DNA from: a virus | IMG/VR virus record: IMGVR_UViG_3300048126_000041 | Location: 1-27,698 of that record | Strand: one strand, 5' to 3' | Length of the DNA stretch: 27,698 nt | Shown: in pieces, positions 8,970 through 16,814 of the stretch | How the letters are laid out: each line of letters begins with the position of its first letter | Position numbering within the stretch: the first letter of the stretch is position 1 | Position numbers and translations under genes: made by a program | The notes under the pieces: model-generated | Database searches by the model: none | Told to the model about the DNA's origin: nothing | Seen by the model: only the letters and a program-made list of their open reading frames with translations

Positions 8970-8984
8970 ATAGTATACCTATAT
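8968..8984 (-). promoter_or_regulatory. Small hairpin covering the ribosome site and start of the acyltransferase-like gene
   Basis: ATATAG and CTATAT form a 6-bp stem with a 5-base loop. The 3' arm takes in the first two bases of the ATG at 8969, and the AGG ribosome site lies at the 5' arm/loop. It could limit translation, more so at low temperature, but the stem is AT-rich and weak. Confidence 0.35.
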
Positions 8985-9007
8985 ACATCGGGGGCAACCT
9001 TAAGTTA

Positions 9008-9036
9008 ATTATACACATGTTTTACACATCTGTCAA
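9008..9036 (-). promoter_or_regulatory. Consensus sigma-70 promoter, internal-protein unit
   Basis: On the minus strand, TTGACA (9036-9031) and TATAAT (9013-9008) are separated by exactly 17 bases, a full match to the sigma-70 consensus. An A/T-rich UP-like tract lies just upstream (9040-9062). The expected start is near 9001, giving a leader of about 32 bases before the ATG at 8969. It lies in the only gap between the Cys-rich gene and the acyltransferase-like gene. Confidence 0.85.
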
Positions 9037-9067
9037 GTACTATTTTATATTTATTTAGATTTACTTG

Positions 9068-9373
9068 CTACCATTTATTATCTGGACAAGCGGAGCTTGC
9101 AATCATGGTTTTTGCGGGCATAAAACACTTACAAACACTACAAATATTTAAAGTTTTCTTATCACAACTATTACATATGTCTAATCTAGCTTGAGAAAGT
9201 TCTGTACTTGCAAAAAACCCTTCTGGCTCATCTACTTTAATAACTTCAGCAGTTGATACAAAACCAATAACACACTCTTCTTCTATATGAAACACTGGAG
9301 AGTATTCTCCATCACTTGTTCTAATTTTGTAAAAACCAACTTCAAGGTTATGCGGTATAACTTCTTGCGTCAT
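9068..9373 (-). CDS. Cysteine-rich putative zinc-binding protein (101 aa)
   Basis: The C-terminal third carries six cysteines (Cys67, 70, 78, 81, 83, 96) in a CxxC-x7-CxxCxC-x12-C layout around CKCFMPAK and ends in CPDNKW. This is a compact metal-binding signature of a kind I recall in small proteins of cyanophages and other marine phages. Function is unknown. The N-terminal 60 residues look like a small beta domain without recognised motifs. The ATG at 9373 overlaps the adhesin stop as ATGA and is preceded by GGAG 7 bases upstream, so it is probably coupled to the adhesin. An adhesin-associated or assembly role is possible but unsupported beyond position. Confidence 0.7.
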   Translation of the reverse strand: MTQEVIPHNLEVGFYKIRTSDGEYSPVFHIEEECVIGFVSTAEVIKVDEPEGFFASTELSQARLDICNSCDKKTLNICSVCKCFMPAKTMIASSACPDNKW

Positions 9374-10302
9374 GTTGTAGCTCCATATATCGTACCATTA
9401 TTAGTTAAAGTGTATGTATTACCAGAATCCTCAACAGCTTTACCACCAGCACCACCATTACTACCACGACCAGAGCGACCCCAACCGCCGCCGCCTCCGC
9501 CGCCCATAGAGTCTGACCCATCATTATTTTGAGTTGCACTTAACACAGAGCCCCCTGCCGATATCCTAGAAGCGAAATAGTTAAACCCATGACCACCAGT
9601 ATGGCAAGATTGCTGATGATAAACCCAAGTACCAGTACCACCAGTACCTTGATCTCCACCTGCCCCTGCGTTTACGTTACCATATGAGTAACCATAACAG
9701 TTAGCATTTATGTAACCAAATCCAGGGCTATTTGAAGCCGCAGGAGCTGTTTCACCAGGAGTTCTTTGCCCTGCCCCAGCACCGCCAAAAGGATTATAGC
9801 TAGGATAACCTGCACCGTTACCATGACCGCCACCGCCGCCTCCTGCAAGGAAAGCACCAGAGTTATTTTGCAGTGTAATACCAGTCACGTTTATTTTTAC
9901 AGCGTGACCACCATCTGCCTCTCTATTAGCTCCATAACCTGTTATAGCTCCGTTGTTAACTATAGTTGAATCAGCAACATCTATTATTAATCCAAAATTA
10001 CTAGTGTTAGAAATTGCATGTAAAACAGAACCACTAGGTATAGTCATAACTACAGGAGTAGAACCATCCCACCCTGCGGCTGTTGCCAATGTACTTAATG
10101 TTGCGTTTGAAGTATTACCTGAAGGAGCATTAAAAGCAAATGCGTTAGCCGCACCGTACCATTCACTCATAGACATCTGAGCACCAGAAGCCTTATCAAT
10201 AAGACCCCTGACGTCAGCGTCATTCATAGCAGTTTGACCTGAGATACCCAACTCGGTCATAATATCACTCATGGCTATTTGGCCACTATTCTGTATCGCC
10301 AT
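9370..10302 (-). CDS. Glycine-rich tail adhesin (gp38-like polyglycine receptor-binding protein, 310 aa)
   Basis: The N-terminus has the motif pair SGQIAMSDI ... GAQMSMSEWYGAA (residues 6-51), widely seen at the start of phage tail-tip adhesins. The middle has short repeats of Asn/Ala/Gly typical of beta-structured fibres. Residues about 150-290 contain at least five glycine clusters (GGGGGGHG, GGAGAG, GAGG, GGTG, MGGGGGGGWG). T4-type gp38 adhesins use such polyglycine runs to build a polyglycine-II sandwich displaying receptor-binding loops. The gene directly follows the S74 tail fibre, the usual place for a receptor-binding protein. Homology to gp38 is a motif-level inference. The glycine runs give a local GC-rich DNA patch near 9480-9510. 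Confidence 0.7.
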   Translation of the reverse strand: MAIQNSGQIAMSDIMTELGISGQTAMNDADVRGLIDKASGAQMSMSEWYGAANAFAFNAPSGNTSNATLSTLATAAGWDGSTPVVMTIPSGSVLHAISNTSNFGLIIDVADSTIVNNGAITGYGANREADGGHAVKINVTGITLQNNSGAFLAGGGGGGHGNGAGYPSYNPFGGAGAGQRTPGETAPAASNSPGFGYINANCYGYSYGNVNAGAGGDQGTGGTGTWVYHQQSCHTGGHGFNYFASRISAGGSVLSATQNNDGSDSMGGGGGGGWGRSGRGSNGGAGGKAVEDSGNTYTLTNNGTIYGATT

Positions 10303-10305
10303 AAC

Positions 10306-11958
10306 TTAACCTTTCAGTGTTTCGATTTCAGCTTTCAATTCTTTGATTGCTTCAATTAGTAGGCCATGTAATTGGTCATACTGAACAACTTTGTACTCTT
10401 GGTCATCATCTGACTTAAGTGGTAGTTTCATTTCTGAAACCGCACTTGGCATTACTGCTTCAACTTCTTGAGCGATAACACCTGCAGACTTCTTACCATC
10501 GTTCAAGTACTCAAATGTGTAACCGTTTAACTGAGATACTTTATCCAAAGCATTGTCAATCTTCACGATGTCTTTCTTAAGACGCTCATCTGAAGTAGTT
10601 GTAGAGTAAGCAACAACGTTACCATCAACGTGTAAGTCACCATCGTTTTCTAACTTCATATCTACGTTGCCATCAAGTACAAAGTTAATTGCGGTAGTTT
10701 CAACGCCAATATAGTCGTTAGTGTCACGACCCATATAAGTAATGTTACCACGTTGGTCGCCATTTACATTGAAAGTTGTACCTGACAATCCAAGACCATT
10801 ACCTGCACTGTAAGTAGTGTTAGTGTTTGTAACTGTTTCTGTAGCAGATGTTATTCCAGTAATGTGACCATAAGTATCAAGAGTTATATCTTGAATATAT
10901 GTTCGACCAGAGTTATTAACAGATGATTGTGAAGATGTATCAGCGTGTGATATAGTTCTGTCAGCGCTTAAATCACCACCACCACTAAGACCACTACCTG
11001 CAGATATTGATGTAGTTTTAGCTGCTTTAGTACCTAATGCAGTTGTAAGTGTAGAGTTATAGTTAGCATCATCATTAATAGCTGCTGCTAATTCGTTAAG
11101 ATCATTGAGTGTGCTTGGTGCACCACCTATAAGTGTTGTAATCTTATCTGAAACATAAGCAGTCGTAGCAATCTTTGTACTATCATCGGTTTCAGCTTGA
11201 GTGACTGCTGTGGATAAACGAGCCGCTGGAATTGTTCCTGTAAGATTAGTTGCTGGAACATCAATGCCTAGACCTTCAATGTCAGATTTAGTTTGATCAG
11301 CTGTTGCACCTGATTCTATTCCATCTAATTTTGAATGGTCAGCAGTTGTAAAGTTCTCGTCTGATATTTGAGAATCATTTGCTAGTTTAACCCATGAACC
11401 ACCGTGAGCAAAGTAACCTGCACCTGTAGCGTGTACGTGAGCAAACATACCATGATAAGTAGAGGCACTAGGTAAATCACCCTCTGTTGCATACATATTA
11501 GCAAATAACATTTTACCTGTTGTAGTAATGTTATTAGACCCCATATTTATAGCACCAGTCATTGTTCCACCTGCTAACGGTAGTTTAGTGCCTAGTTGTG
11601 TTTGTATGTTAGAAGTAACACCGTCTGTGTAGTTAAGTTCAGTACCAGTAGCAGTGATACCTGTACCACCTAAGTTAATTGACTCAACATATGCTACATC
11701 AAATGAAGCAGTTGACTTACCTAAATCGTAAGTAGCGTCTGACTTAGGGTAGAATGAACTTCCGTCTCCTAAGAATTCTTGTGTAGGGCCGACTACTGTA
11801 ATAGCTCCACCCTCTGCAGTCGTTCCATCATGGGAATGCCCAGATGTTCCAAATGCTGTTGCTATAGCATCAAACTCACCATCCAAGTCAGCAGCGTCAA
11901 TCACGTTACCGTTGGCTATGTTGTTAGATGTATCGTTACGTGTATAACCTGTTCCCAT
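10306..11958 (-). CDS. Tail fibre with C-terminal S74 intramolecular chaperone (550 aa)
   Basis: The N-terminal 60 residues include GHSHDGTTAEGG, common in phage fibres. Residues about 60-440 are Thr/Ser/Asn/Gly-rich beta-structured shaft, with short fibre motifs such as LAGGTMTGAI and DHSKLDGIESGATADQT. The C-terminus from Ser456 (SDERLKKDI, then AGVIAQEVEAVMP) is a peptidase S74/endosialidase-type chaperone domain. This domain trimerises the fibre and usually cuts itself off just before the conserved Ser. It ends in a predicted coiled coil. AGGAAA precedes the ATG at 11958. The fibre probably mediates host attachment together with the next gene, the polyglycine adhesin. Confidence 0.9.
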   Translation of the reverse strand: MGTGYTRNDTSNNIANGNVIDAADLDGEFDAIATAFGTSGHSHDGTTAEGGAITVVGPTQEFLGDGSSFYPKSDATYDLGKSTASFDVAYVESINLGGTGITATGTELNYTDGVTSNIQTQLGTKLPLAGGTMTGAINMGSNNITTTGKMLFANMYATEGDLPSASTYHGMFAHVHATGAGYFAHGGSWVKLANDSQISDENFTTADHSKLDGIESGATADQTKSDIEGLGIDVPATNLTGTIPAARLSTAVTQAETDDSTKIATTAYVSDKITTLIGGAPSTLNDLNELAAAINDDANYNSTLTTALGTKAAKTTSISAGSGLSGGGDLSADRTISHADTSSQSSVNNSGRTYIQDITLDTYGHITGITSATETVTNTNTTYSAGNGLGLSGTTFNVNGDQRGNITYMGRDTNDYIGVETTAINFVLDGNVDMKLENDGDLHVDGNVVAYSTTTSDERLKKDIVKIDNALDKVSQLNGYTFEYLNDGKKSAGVIAQEVEAVMPSAVSEMKLPLKSDDDQEYKVVQYDQLHGLLIEAIKELKAEIETLKG

Positions 11959-11960
11959 GT

Positions 11961-13952
11961 CTATTTCCTATCGTTGTTTGAGTATTCAAGTAGAACTGTG
12001 TCTACTATAAATGGTGGGTTAATTGCATTAAATTCGTATTGTAATGATATTGTAAAAAATGAGCCAGTTGTATTTGTTTCTATAACTGTCTCAGGGTTGC
12101 CTCCGTACCCGTCTGTACCTAGTACAGCCTCGCCAAATACAGAGAATGATCCACCACCATTTAATGATGAAGCAGAAGGTTGTATAACCCCAGGTCTCTG
12201 GAAGTCATACTTAAATGTTAAGCTACCGTCCACAGAACCTTCTGGGTCGTAGAATGAAGTAGCTTTGTACATAGTTTTTCTTACTCTAGGGTCATTGATT
12301 GCCATGAAAGGCGTAAATAGAGAAGAAGCTATAGCACTACCATCAAAAGTAGAACCTATGTCTAGTTTATAAACGTATCCTGTCTCACCAACAATTAATG
12401 ATACATCGTTTTGTCCTGTGTTAACTGATGTAGCTCGGTATGCTTTTATACCTTTAGTCTCAGACCACGCAAAGCTATTAGCATCTTGATCAGCAAACTG
12501 TGTACCTATAAATCCTTTGGCATTAGTCTCCGTCTGACCTGATACAAAGCCCATAATACGGTATTGTGATTTACCTCTAATAGTTAAAGAAACTATATCT
12601 GTATAGTCTGTACGAAATTGAGTAACTTGATCTTGTATGTTACGAGAAGCTAAAGATAAGTTAAAGTCACCAATACGGGTAGTAGCACCTAAGAACCTTA
12701 GACCGTCAGGCCCCATGAACATAATATCACCACCAACTTCTTGAATAGTGTCTGGCTCTGAGCAACCAATATCTTCCACTATTTCTGCTAATTGAAATGT
12801 AGACACACTAGTACCTGTTAATTGGTGTATACTAGAGTTAGTAAAGATAATAAGTTTATCACGGAATGTTACTAGACCTGTAATACGGGAAGGCAACCTT
12901 AAAGTTCCTGCCCCGTTTGATGTACTAAAATCATTCTGAGCAAATGGAGCTGTAAAACTTAATAAAGAGCCTTTAGCAAAGAAAAGGTGATCATGGAATT
13001 GAGATACAACTTCCGCACCTAGTACATCTGTAGTACCGTCTATTATATTTACAGGTTCATTAGTGTTCCAAGTAATAGGGTAGTTAGCTCCGTCAACCAT
13101 TACAAGACGTTCTGTACCATCAAAGTTAAAGTTCTGGAATCTAGCTTTAGAACCACCTGTTTGATTACGTCCCATAAATGTTATAAGAGCATTATCAGCA
13201 GGTGCACTGGCCAAAGCAGGGTATATAGATATAACACAGTGTCCTGATGAAATTGTTGGAGTTGCTAAAACTGTATATACTTTTTCTACACCTGCAATAC
13301 TAAATGTATCACCTATTCTTGGGCCGTTATCATCATCTGTAATACCGTCTATATCCATTGTAGAGCCAGTATGTCCTGAGTGTTTAACCCTTACAGTACC
13401 ATAACCAGGAGCACTTATATCTGTAAAACCACCACCTGATGTAGTAAACAAACTACCATCTCTTAAAACAAGTGCTACGTTTGAATTAGTCTCTGTATCA
13501 GAAAACCAGTATAAACCTTCTGCTTTACCTACTCTATTAGCAAAGGTAACTTCTGCTTTATCTTGAGGGCTTGACGATAGTGAAGGAGTTATAGTTAATA
13601 CAGATTCTTTATTAGAAAATGACCAAGTACTTGATATTACGGTATAAACACCTGAGACACCGCCTACAGACAATTTAGACCCATCTTCTGCTTTTAAAAA
13701 CATATTAGCAATGGTTAGGGTAGTGCCTGTTTGTGAACTTCCTTGAACAACTGGAGTACCATAAGAAGGTATTACATTACTATCATACTTAGCATAACCA
13801 TTAATACGACGATAACCACCCTTAACAGATGGTTCAAAGTTAACTAACCGTCTAGCAGAACCAGGAGCTTTAACACCTTGTTGTAGCCTAGACATATTGC
13901 TGATTAATCCACCTTTAAGCTCTAGTGGAAATGATTCCCAACCTGTAGCCAT
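11961..13952 (-). CDS. Tail nozzle/tubular-B-like protein (663 aa)
   Basis: The N-terminus (ELKGGLISNMSRLQQG, APGSARRLVNFEPS, GGYRRINGYAKYD, residues 11-56) matches a pattern I recognise in marine podovirus tail proteins that fill the T7 gp12/nozzle slot. The rest is beta-rich with repeated short strands (LVMVDGANY, FFAKGSLLSFTAP, GYVYKLDIG), compatible with a propeller-like tube tip. The ATG at 13952 overlaps the adaptor stop (TAATG), and a GAGGG ribosome site lies upstream. Order adaptor-nozzle-fibre supports a role at the distal end of a short tail. The name is inferred from gene order and N-terminal pattern. Confidence 0.65.
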   Translation of the reverse strand: MATGWESFPLELKGGLISNMSRLQQGVKAPGSARRLVNFEPSVKGGYRRINGYAKYDSNVIPSYGTPVVQGSSQTGTTLTIANMFLKAEDGSKLSVGGVSGVYTVISSTWSFSNKESVLTITPSLSSSPQDKAEVTFANRVGKAEGLYWFSDTETNSNVALVLRDGSLFTTSGGGFTDISAPGYGTVRVKHSGHTGSTMDIDGITDDDNGPRIGDTFSIAGVEKVYTVLATPTISSGHCVISIYPALASAPADNALITFMGRNQTGGSKARFQNFNFDGTERLVMVDGANYPITWNTNEPVNIIDGTTDVLGAEVVSQFHDHLFFAKGSLLSFTAPFAQNDFSTSNGAGTLRLPSRITGLVTFRDKLIIFTNSSIHQLTGTSVSTFQLAEIVEDIGCSEPDTIQEVGGDIMFMGPDGLRFLGATTRIGDFNLSLASRNIQDQVTQFRTDYTDIVSLTIRGKSQYRIMGFVSGQTETNAKGFIGTQFADQDANSFAWSETKGIKAYRATSVNTGQNDVSLIVGETGYVYKLDIGSTFDGSAIASSLFTPFMAINDPRVRKTMYKATSFYDPEGSVDGSLTFKYDFQRPGVIQPSASSLNGGGSFSVFGEAVLGTDGYGGNPETVIETNTTGSFFTISLQYEFNAINPPFIVDTVLLEYSNNDRK

Positions 13953-14641
13953 TAAAAGTGCACCCTCTTATCGTAGATATATTCAAATCTATTAATCCAA
14001 ATACTTCTCATGTTCTTAACACCTTCATTAAACTTACCTAAAGACATTTGAGCTGATTGGTTGTCATTACGGAATATCTGAACGTAGTACATAGCCCCAT
14101 CAATCACTATATGTCTATAAGCTTCTGGAACAGAAGGTACGTCTGAGTGTAAGATAAGGTCTACTGGAAGTGAATACATTTCAAATATAATTTCGTATTC
14201 TTTGTCAGGAGAAGGGTAAAGTATAAACTGATTTCCTGGAGCTTTAATTACATGGGTTGGCATGGCTCTTATTGAAGTACTATCATTGTACTCGTCATCA
14301 ACATGCTTAGCTAAGTACTCTTCGTAGTCCATCCTTTTTAACAGCGAAGTAGAGTTGCCTAAAGAATCATTACGTTTAATACGAAATGTATTGTAGTCTA
14401 TTGTTTTAGAGTTATATGGGTTGTCATACCTCATTGTACCAGGGCTTAAGTCTTCTTCATGTTCAATAAAGTTAAAAGGCCATTGAAAAGTTTCTTGATT
14501 TAGTAGTCTAATCGAAGCATTTATAGCATCTTTAGCTGTGTTGTAGTAACCAGTAGAGCTTCCAAAGTTATCACTATTTAACTCTGTTTCATTTACCCTA
14601 CGGTTTAAATCATTTACTAATTCTAGGTAGTTGTAAGCCAT
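13952..14641 (-). CDS. Head-tail adaptor protein (gp4/SU10-type, 229 aa)
   Basis: Helical N-terminus (YLELVNDLNRRVNE; NTAKDAINASIRLLNQE) followed by a beta-containing middle (PTHVIKAPGNQFILYPSPDKEYEI split by turns) and a helical C-terminus (VIDGAMYYVQIFRND; KFNEGVKNMRSIWINR). This matches the podovirus adaptor family that forms a dodecameric ring between portal and tail nozzle (T7 gp11 and P22 gp4 roles; the SU10 adaptor is the closest pattern I know). Length of about 200-230 residues fits. It directly precedes the nozzle-like gene with a one-base overlap. Confidence 0.7.
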   Translation of the reverse strand: MAYNYLELVNDLNRRVNETELNSDNFGSSTGYYNTAKDAINASIRLLNQETFQWPFNFIEHEEDLSPGTMRYDNPYNSKTIDYNTFRIKRNDSLGNSTSLLKRMDYEEYLAKHVDDEYNDSTSIRAMPTHVIKAPGNQFILYPSPDKEYEIIFEMYSLPVDLILHSDVPSVPEAYRHIVIDGAMYYVQIFRNDNQSAQMSLGKFNEGVKNMRSIWINRFEYIYDKRVHF

Positions 14642-14642
14642 A

Positions 14643-14954
14643 TTATCTATCCTTTACTGGTAGTTGTACGACTCTTTCAGCTACTAAATGAGTATCATAT
14701 GTTATAGCACAAGTTATTCTGTACTTTATATTATTTAAACCTGCACCAAAACGAGCTGTAGCTACTGTATTAGTGCTTACTTGAGAAAAAAGTGTTAGAC
14801 CATTTACGGTGTCTGATTGAGATACTTGTGTCTTAACTCCGTTTGCGTCTTTTATAAACCACTGTACTGACTGTATTACTGACCCTTCCAGGAATCTTGA
14901 CCAATCTATTGAGTAGTCTAGTATTTCACTTGGGTCTTTGATAGGCCATTTCAT
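14643..14954 (-). CDS. Small phage fibre/tail-completion-like protein (103 aa)
   Basis: The N-terminal motif KDPSEILDYSIDWSRFLEG (about residues 6-24) matches a widespread family of small phage structural proteins with a 'KDP..-LDY-IDW' opening and an Ig-like beta fold. The C-terminal part (NIKYRITCAITYDTHLVAERVVQL) alternates hydrophobic and polar residues as a beta sandwich would. The ATG overlaps the stop of the repeat-protein gene by one base (TAATG), so the two are probably translated together. It may decorate or anchor the repeat fibre, but its exact virion position is unknown. Confidence 0.65.
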   Translation of the reverse strand: MKWPIKDPSEILDYSIDWSRFLEGSVIQSVQWFIKDANGVKTQVSQSDTVNGLTLFSQVSTNTVATARFGAGLNNIKYRITCAITYDTHLVAERVVQLPVKDR

Positions 14955-16360
14955 TATGCGGCTCTCCCTACTATTGTTATTCTTGATTCAGAAGGTACTA
15001 ACAATGTTCTAGTTGTGTCTTGTTCAATAGGTTTTAAATCTATTACAACAGGTCTTGGTGCAAGAGAAACTACAGAGCTTGTGTCTACAGCTTCAAGAGT
15101 CTGTGATTGATTAATATTATTTGTTGTTACTTCTGGTGTAGATTCTGTGCTTACTACTAGTATTTCTTGAGCTTGTCTTATAATAGGGGCTGAGACCTCT
15201 GGGTCAGACTTAGTTTCTACCGATATAAAGTTAACTTTAATTACGGCTGTTACTGTTTGTGCATCTGTATCAGACTCTACACTAGAAGAAGATAAAACTT
15301 CTAACTGTTTTATAACTGGTTCAGTAATTAAGCTAGGTGCTTCAGTACTGTTAGCTAAGAATATGTTATGCTCAGATACCCCTGCTACAGTTAAAGTAGT
15401 AGAGGAGCTAAGATCAGTAGCATCAAGTATATTTAATTCATCTACATCTGGGGATGACACTACAGACGTAGGGGTGTTTACAGGTGTTGCACCTAGTGCA
15501 TTACTTTCTGAAACTCCTACAGTTGGTGCTTCTGATACTGTTTCGATGTCATCTGGTGTAAATTGGTAGTCTATCCGAGTAAATACTGGATTAGTTACTT
15601 CTGTTACTGAGTTTAAATCAGGAGCTTCTAAAGTTTCTACTTGTGCAAAACCAGGAACTGTCACTTCTGTAGTAGAAATGTGTTGATTAGGTATATTAGT
15701 AAATATGTTTAATTCACTAAAGACAGGTACTGTTATTTCTGTATCTGATACCAAACTAACTGAGTTGAATGGATGAAGTTGTGTTATTACAGGCTCTGTT
15801 ATTTCTGTTACAGAGCTTAAATCGTCTGCAAGTATAGTATGGTACTGTCTAATAACTGGTACAGTTAAAGTAGTAGAAGACATAGCCCCTGCAGGGTCTA
15901 GTATATTATTCTCATCTACTGATGGAATATTTACTTCAGATGTAGAAGTCTCTACACTTACAGCTGTGAATATATTCAATTCACTGAATGCAGCTGTTGT
16001 AACTTCAGATGGTTGCTGTGTTATTGTGTCGTCAGCTAGTATAGTCTGATATTGAGCTATAACTGGTGATGAAAACTCTGATTGAGATATCGCATCGTCT
16101 GCTAGAAGAACTTGACCTATTGCAGGTGATGATACTTCAGTACGTGTAAATATACGGCGAGATTCACCGTAGACATCGTCATTATAACGGGCACTACCAT
16201 ATAAGTTGGTATTAGATGCTTGAAGGTTTTTATGAAAAGCAGGTTGGCTGACCTCAGACGTTGTAACAATACCAGGGGTATCATATGTTCCAGAACCATA
16301 AGTATCTGTACCATAGAGTGCCTGATTAGGAGCACTTGCTTGTAAGTTGTGATCAGCCAT
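14954..16360 (-). CDS. Fibre-like structural protein with about 18 tandem 22-24-residue repeats (468 aa)
   Basis: Almost the whole protein is a degenerate tandem repeat with unit pattern L-x-A-x-D-x-x-S-x-T-E-V-T-x-P-V-I-x-Q-x-x-x-I (for example LADDLSSVTEITEPVITQ and LEAPDLNSVTEVTNPVF). The first two units carry YG-rich insertions (ALYGTDTYGSGTYD; LYGSARYNDDVYG). After residue 445 a non-repeat tail, TRTLLVPSESRITIVGR, resembles the C-terminus of small head-associated phage proteins. Ser/Thr/Val-rich repeats with few charges suggest an elongated beta fibre or solenoid. Its place after the capsid and decoration-like genes suggests a head or head-tail fibre. No known family name could be attached. 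Confidence 0.75.
   Translation of the reverse strand: MADHNLQASAPNQALYGTDTYGSGTYDTPGIVTTSEVSQPAFHKNLQASNTNLYGSARYNDDVYGESRRIFTRTEVSSPAIGQVLLADDAISQSEFSSPVIAQYQTILADDTITQQPSEVTTAAFSELNIFTAVSVETSTSEVNIPSVDENNILDPAGAMSSTTLTVPVIRQYHTILADDLSSVTEITEPVITQLHPFNSVSLVSDTEITVPVFSELNIFTNIPNQHISTTEVTVPGFAQVETLEAPDLNSVTEVTNPVFTRIDYQFTPDDIETVSEAPTVGVSESNALGATPVNTPTSVVSSPDVDELNILDATDLSSSTTLTVAGVSEHNIFLANSTEAPSLITEPVIKQLEVLSSSSVESDTDAQTVTAVIKVNFISVETKSDPEVSAPIIRQAQEILVVSTESTPEVTTNNINQSQTLEAVDTSSVVSLAPRPVVIDLKPIEQDTTRTLLVPSESRITIVGRAA
15026..16345 (-). repeat. Coding region of about 18 degenerate beta-type repeats
   Basis: Residues 6-445 of the 468-residue protein break into about 18 units, mostly 21-24 residues, with a conserved T-E-V-T/S-x-P-V-I/F core and a hydrophobic Leu/Phe-Ala boundary. 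DNA copies differ strongly, so this is an old protein repeat and not a recent DNA expansion. Confidence 0.7.
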
Positions 16361-16375
16361 ATCTACTAACGCCTA

Positions 16376-16738
16376 CTAAGCGTCACGGATAGTGATAGAA
16401 ACTGCGTCTAATGAGAAAGTGTTACCAGTAGTAACAGCTTGAGAAGCACTCAAAGAACCAGTTGCGTATAGTGTGTTTGAGCCGTTAGTCAATGCCCAGA
16501 AAGCTGCAGTACCTGTACCTGTTACAGTACCTGCAGTAATAGCAGGAACGATTACACGTCGACCATCAGTTGCACCATTTTCAGGAGCACCTGTGTTAAC
16601 TGTATCGTTACCAAGTGTTAAAGTTGAAGTTGCTTGTGCGTAAGTAGTTGGCTCAGCTGAACAGATATCTAAACGAGTACCGTTAGTATCTACTACTGTA
16701 AGCCCATTATCAAACACGGTATCAGCGATAAAAGCCAT
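16376..16738 (-). CDS. Capsid decoration-like small structural protein (120 aa)
   Basis: A Thr/Ala/Gly-rich beta-type protein opening with IADTVFDNGLTVVDTNG and LDICSAEPTTYAQAT, then WALTNGSNTLYATGSL and a closing ITIRDA. I recall similar proteins encoded directly behind major capsid genes of marine phages. The position one gene after the major capsid suggests a decoration, head-fibre or cement protein; that is inference. A GAGGAA ribosome site precedes the ATG. A strong hairpin separates it from the capsid gene, so its expression may be lower than capsid. Confidence 0.65.
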   Translation of the reverse strand: MAFIADTVFDNGLTVVDTNGTRLDICSAEPTTYAQATSTLTLGNDTVNTGAPENGATDGRRVIVPAITAGTVTGTGTAAFWALTNGSNTLYATGSLSASQAVTTGNTFSLDAVSITIRDA

Positions 16739-16775
16739 AATGTATTTCCTCTTTTAATGGTATTAGAAAGTAAAT

Positions 16776-16801
16776 AGAGAGCCCCAGAATTGGGACTCCC
16801 T
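16776..16801 (-). terminator. Strong hairpin after the major capsid gene, probable (partial) terminator
   Basis: An 11-bp stem (two G-U pairs) with a 4-base loop ATTC, in the 76-base gap after the capsid stop. The downstream sequence ATTTACTTTCT is T-rich but lacks a clean U-run. It could be a leaky terminator or an RNA 3'-end stabiliser for abundant capsid mRNA. The stem is also possible on the plus strand. Confidence 0.6.
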
Positions 16802-16814
16802 GTATTCGTTTAGT

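Noticed and set aside
9287-9532. Plus-strand ORF with a striking poly-proline C-terminus
   Set aside because: It is the complement of the glycine codon runs of the adhesin gene and has no ribosome site; poly-Pro is the expected antisense reading of poly-Gly.
11779-12252. Plus-strand ORF of 157 codons with many cysteines
   Set aside because: It lies antisense across the tail fibre and nozzle genes, both well supported, and has no recognisable domain.
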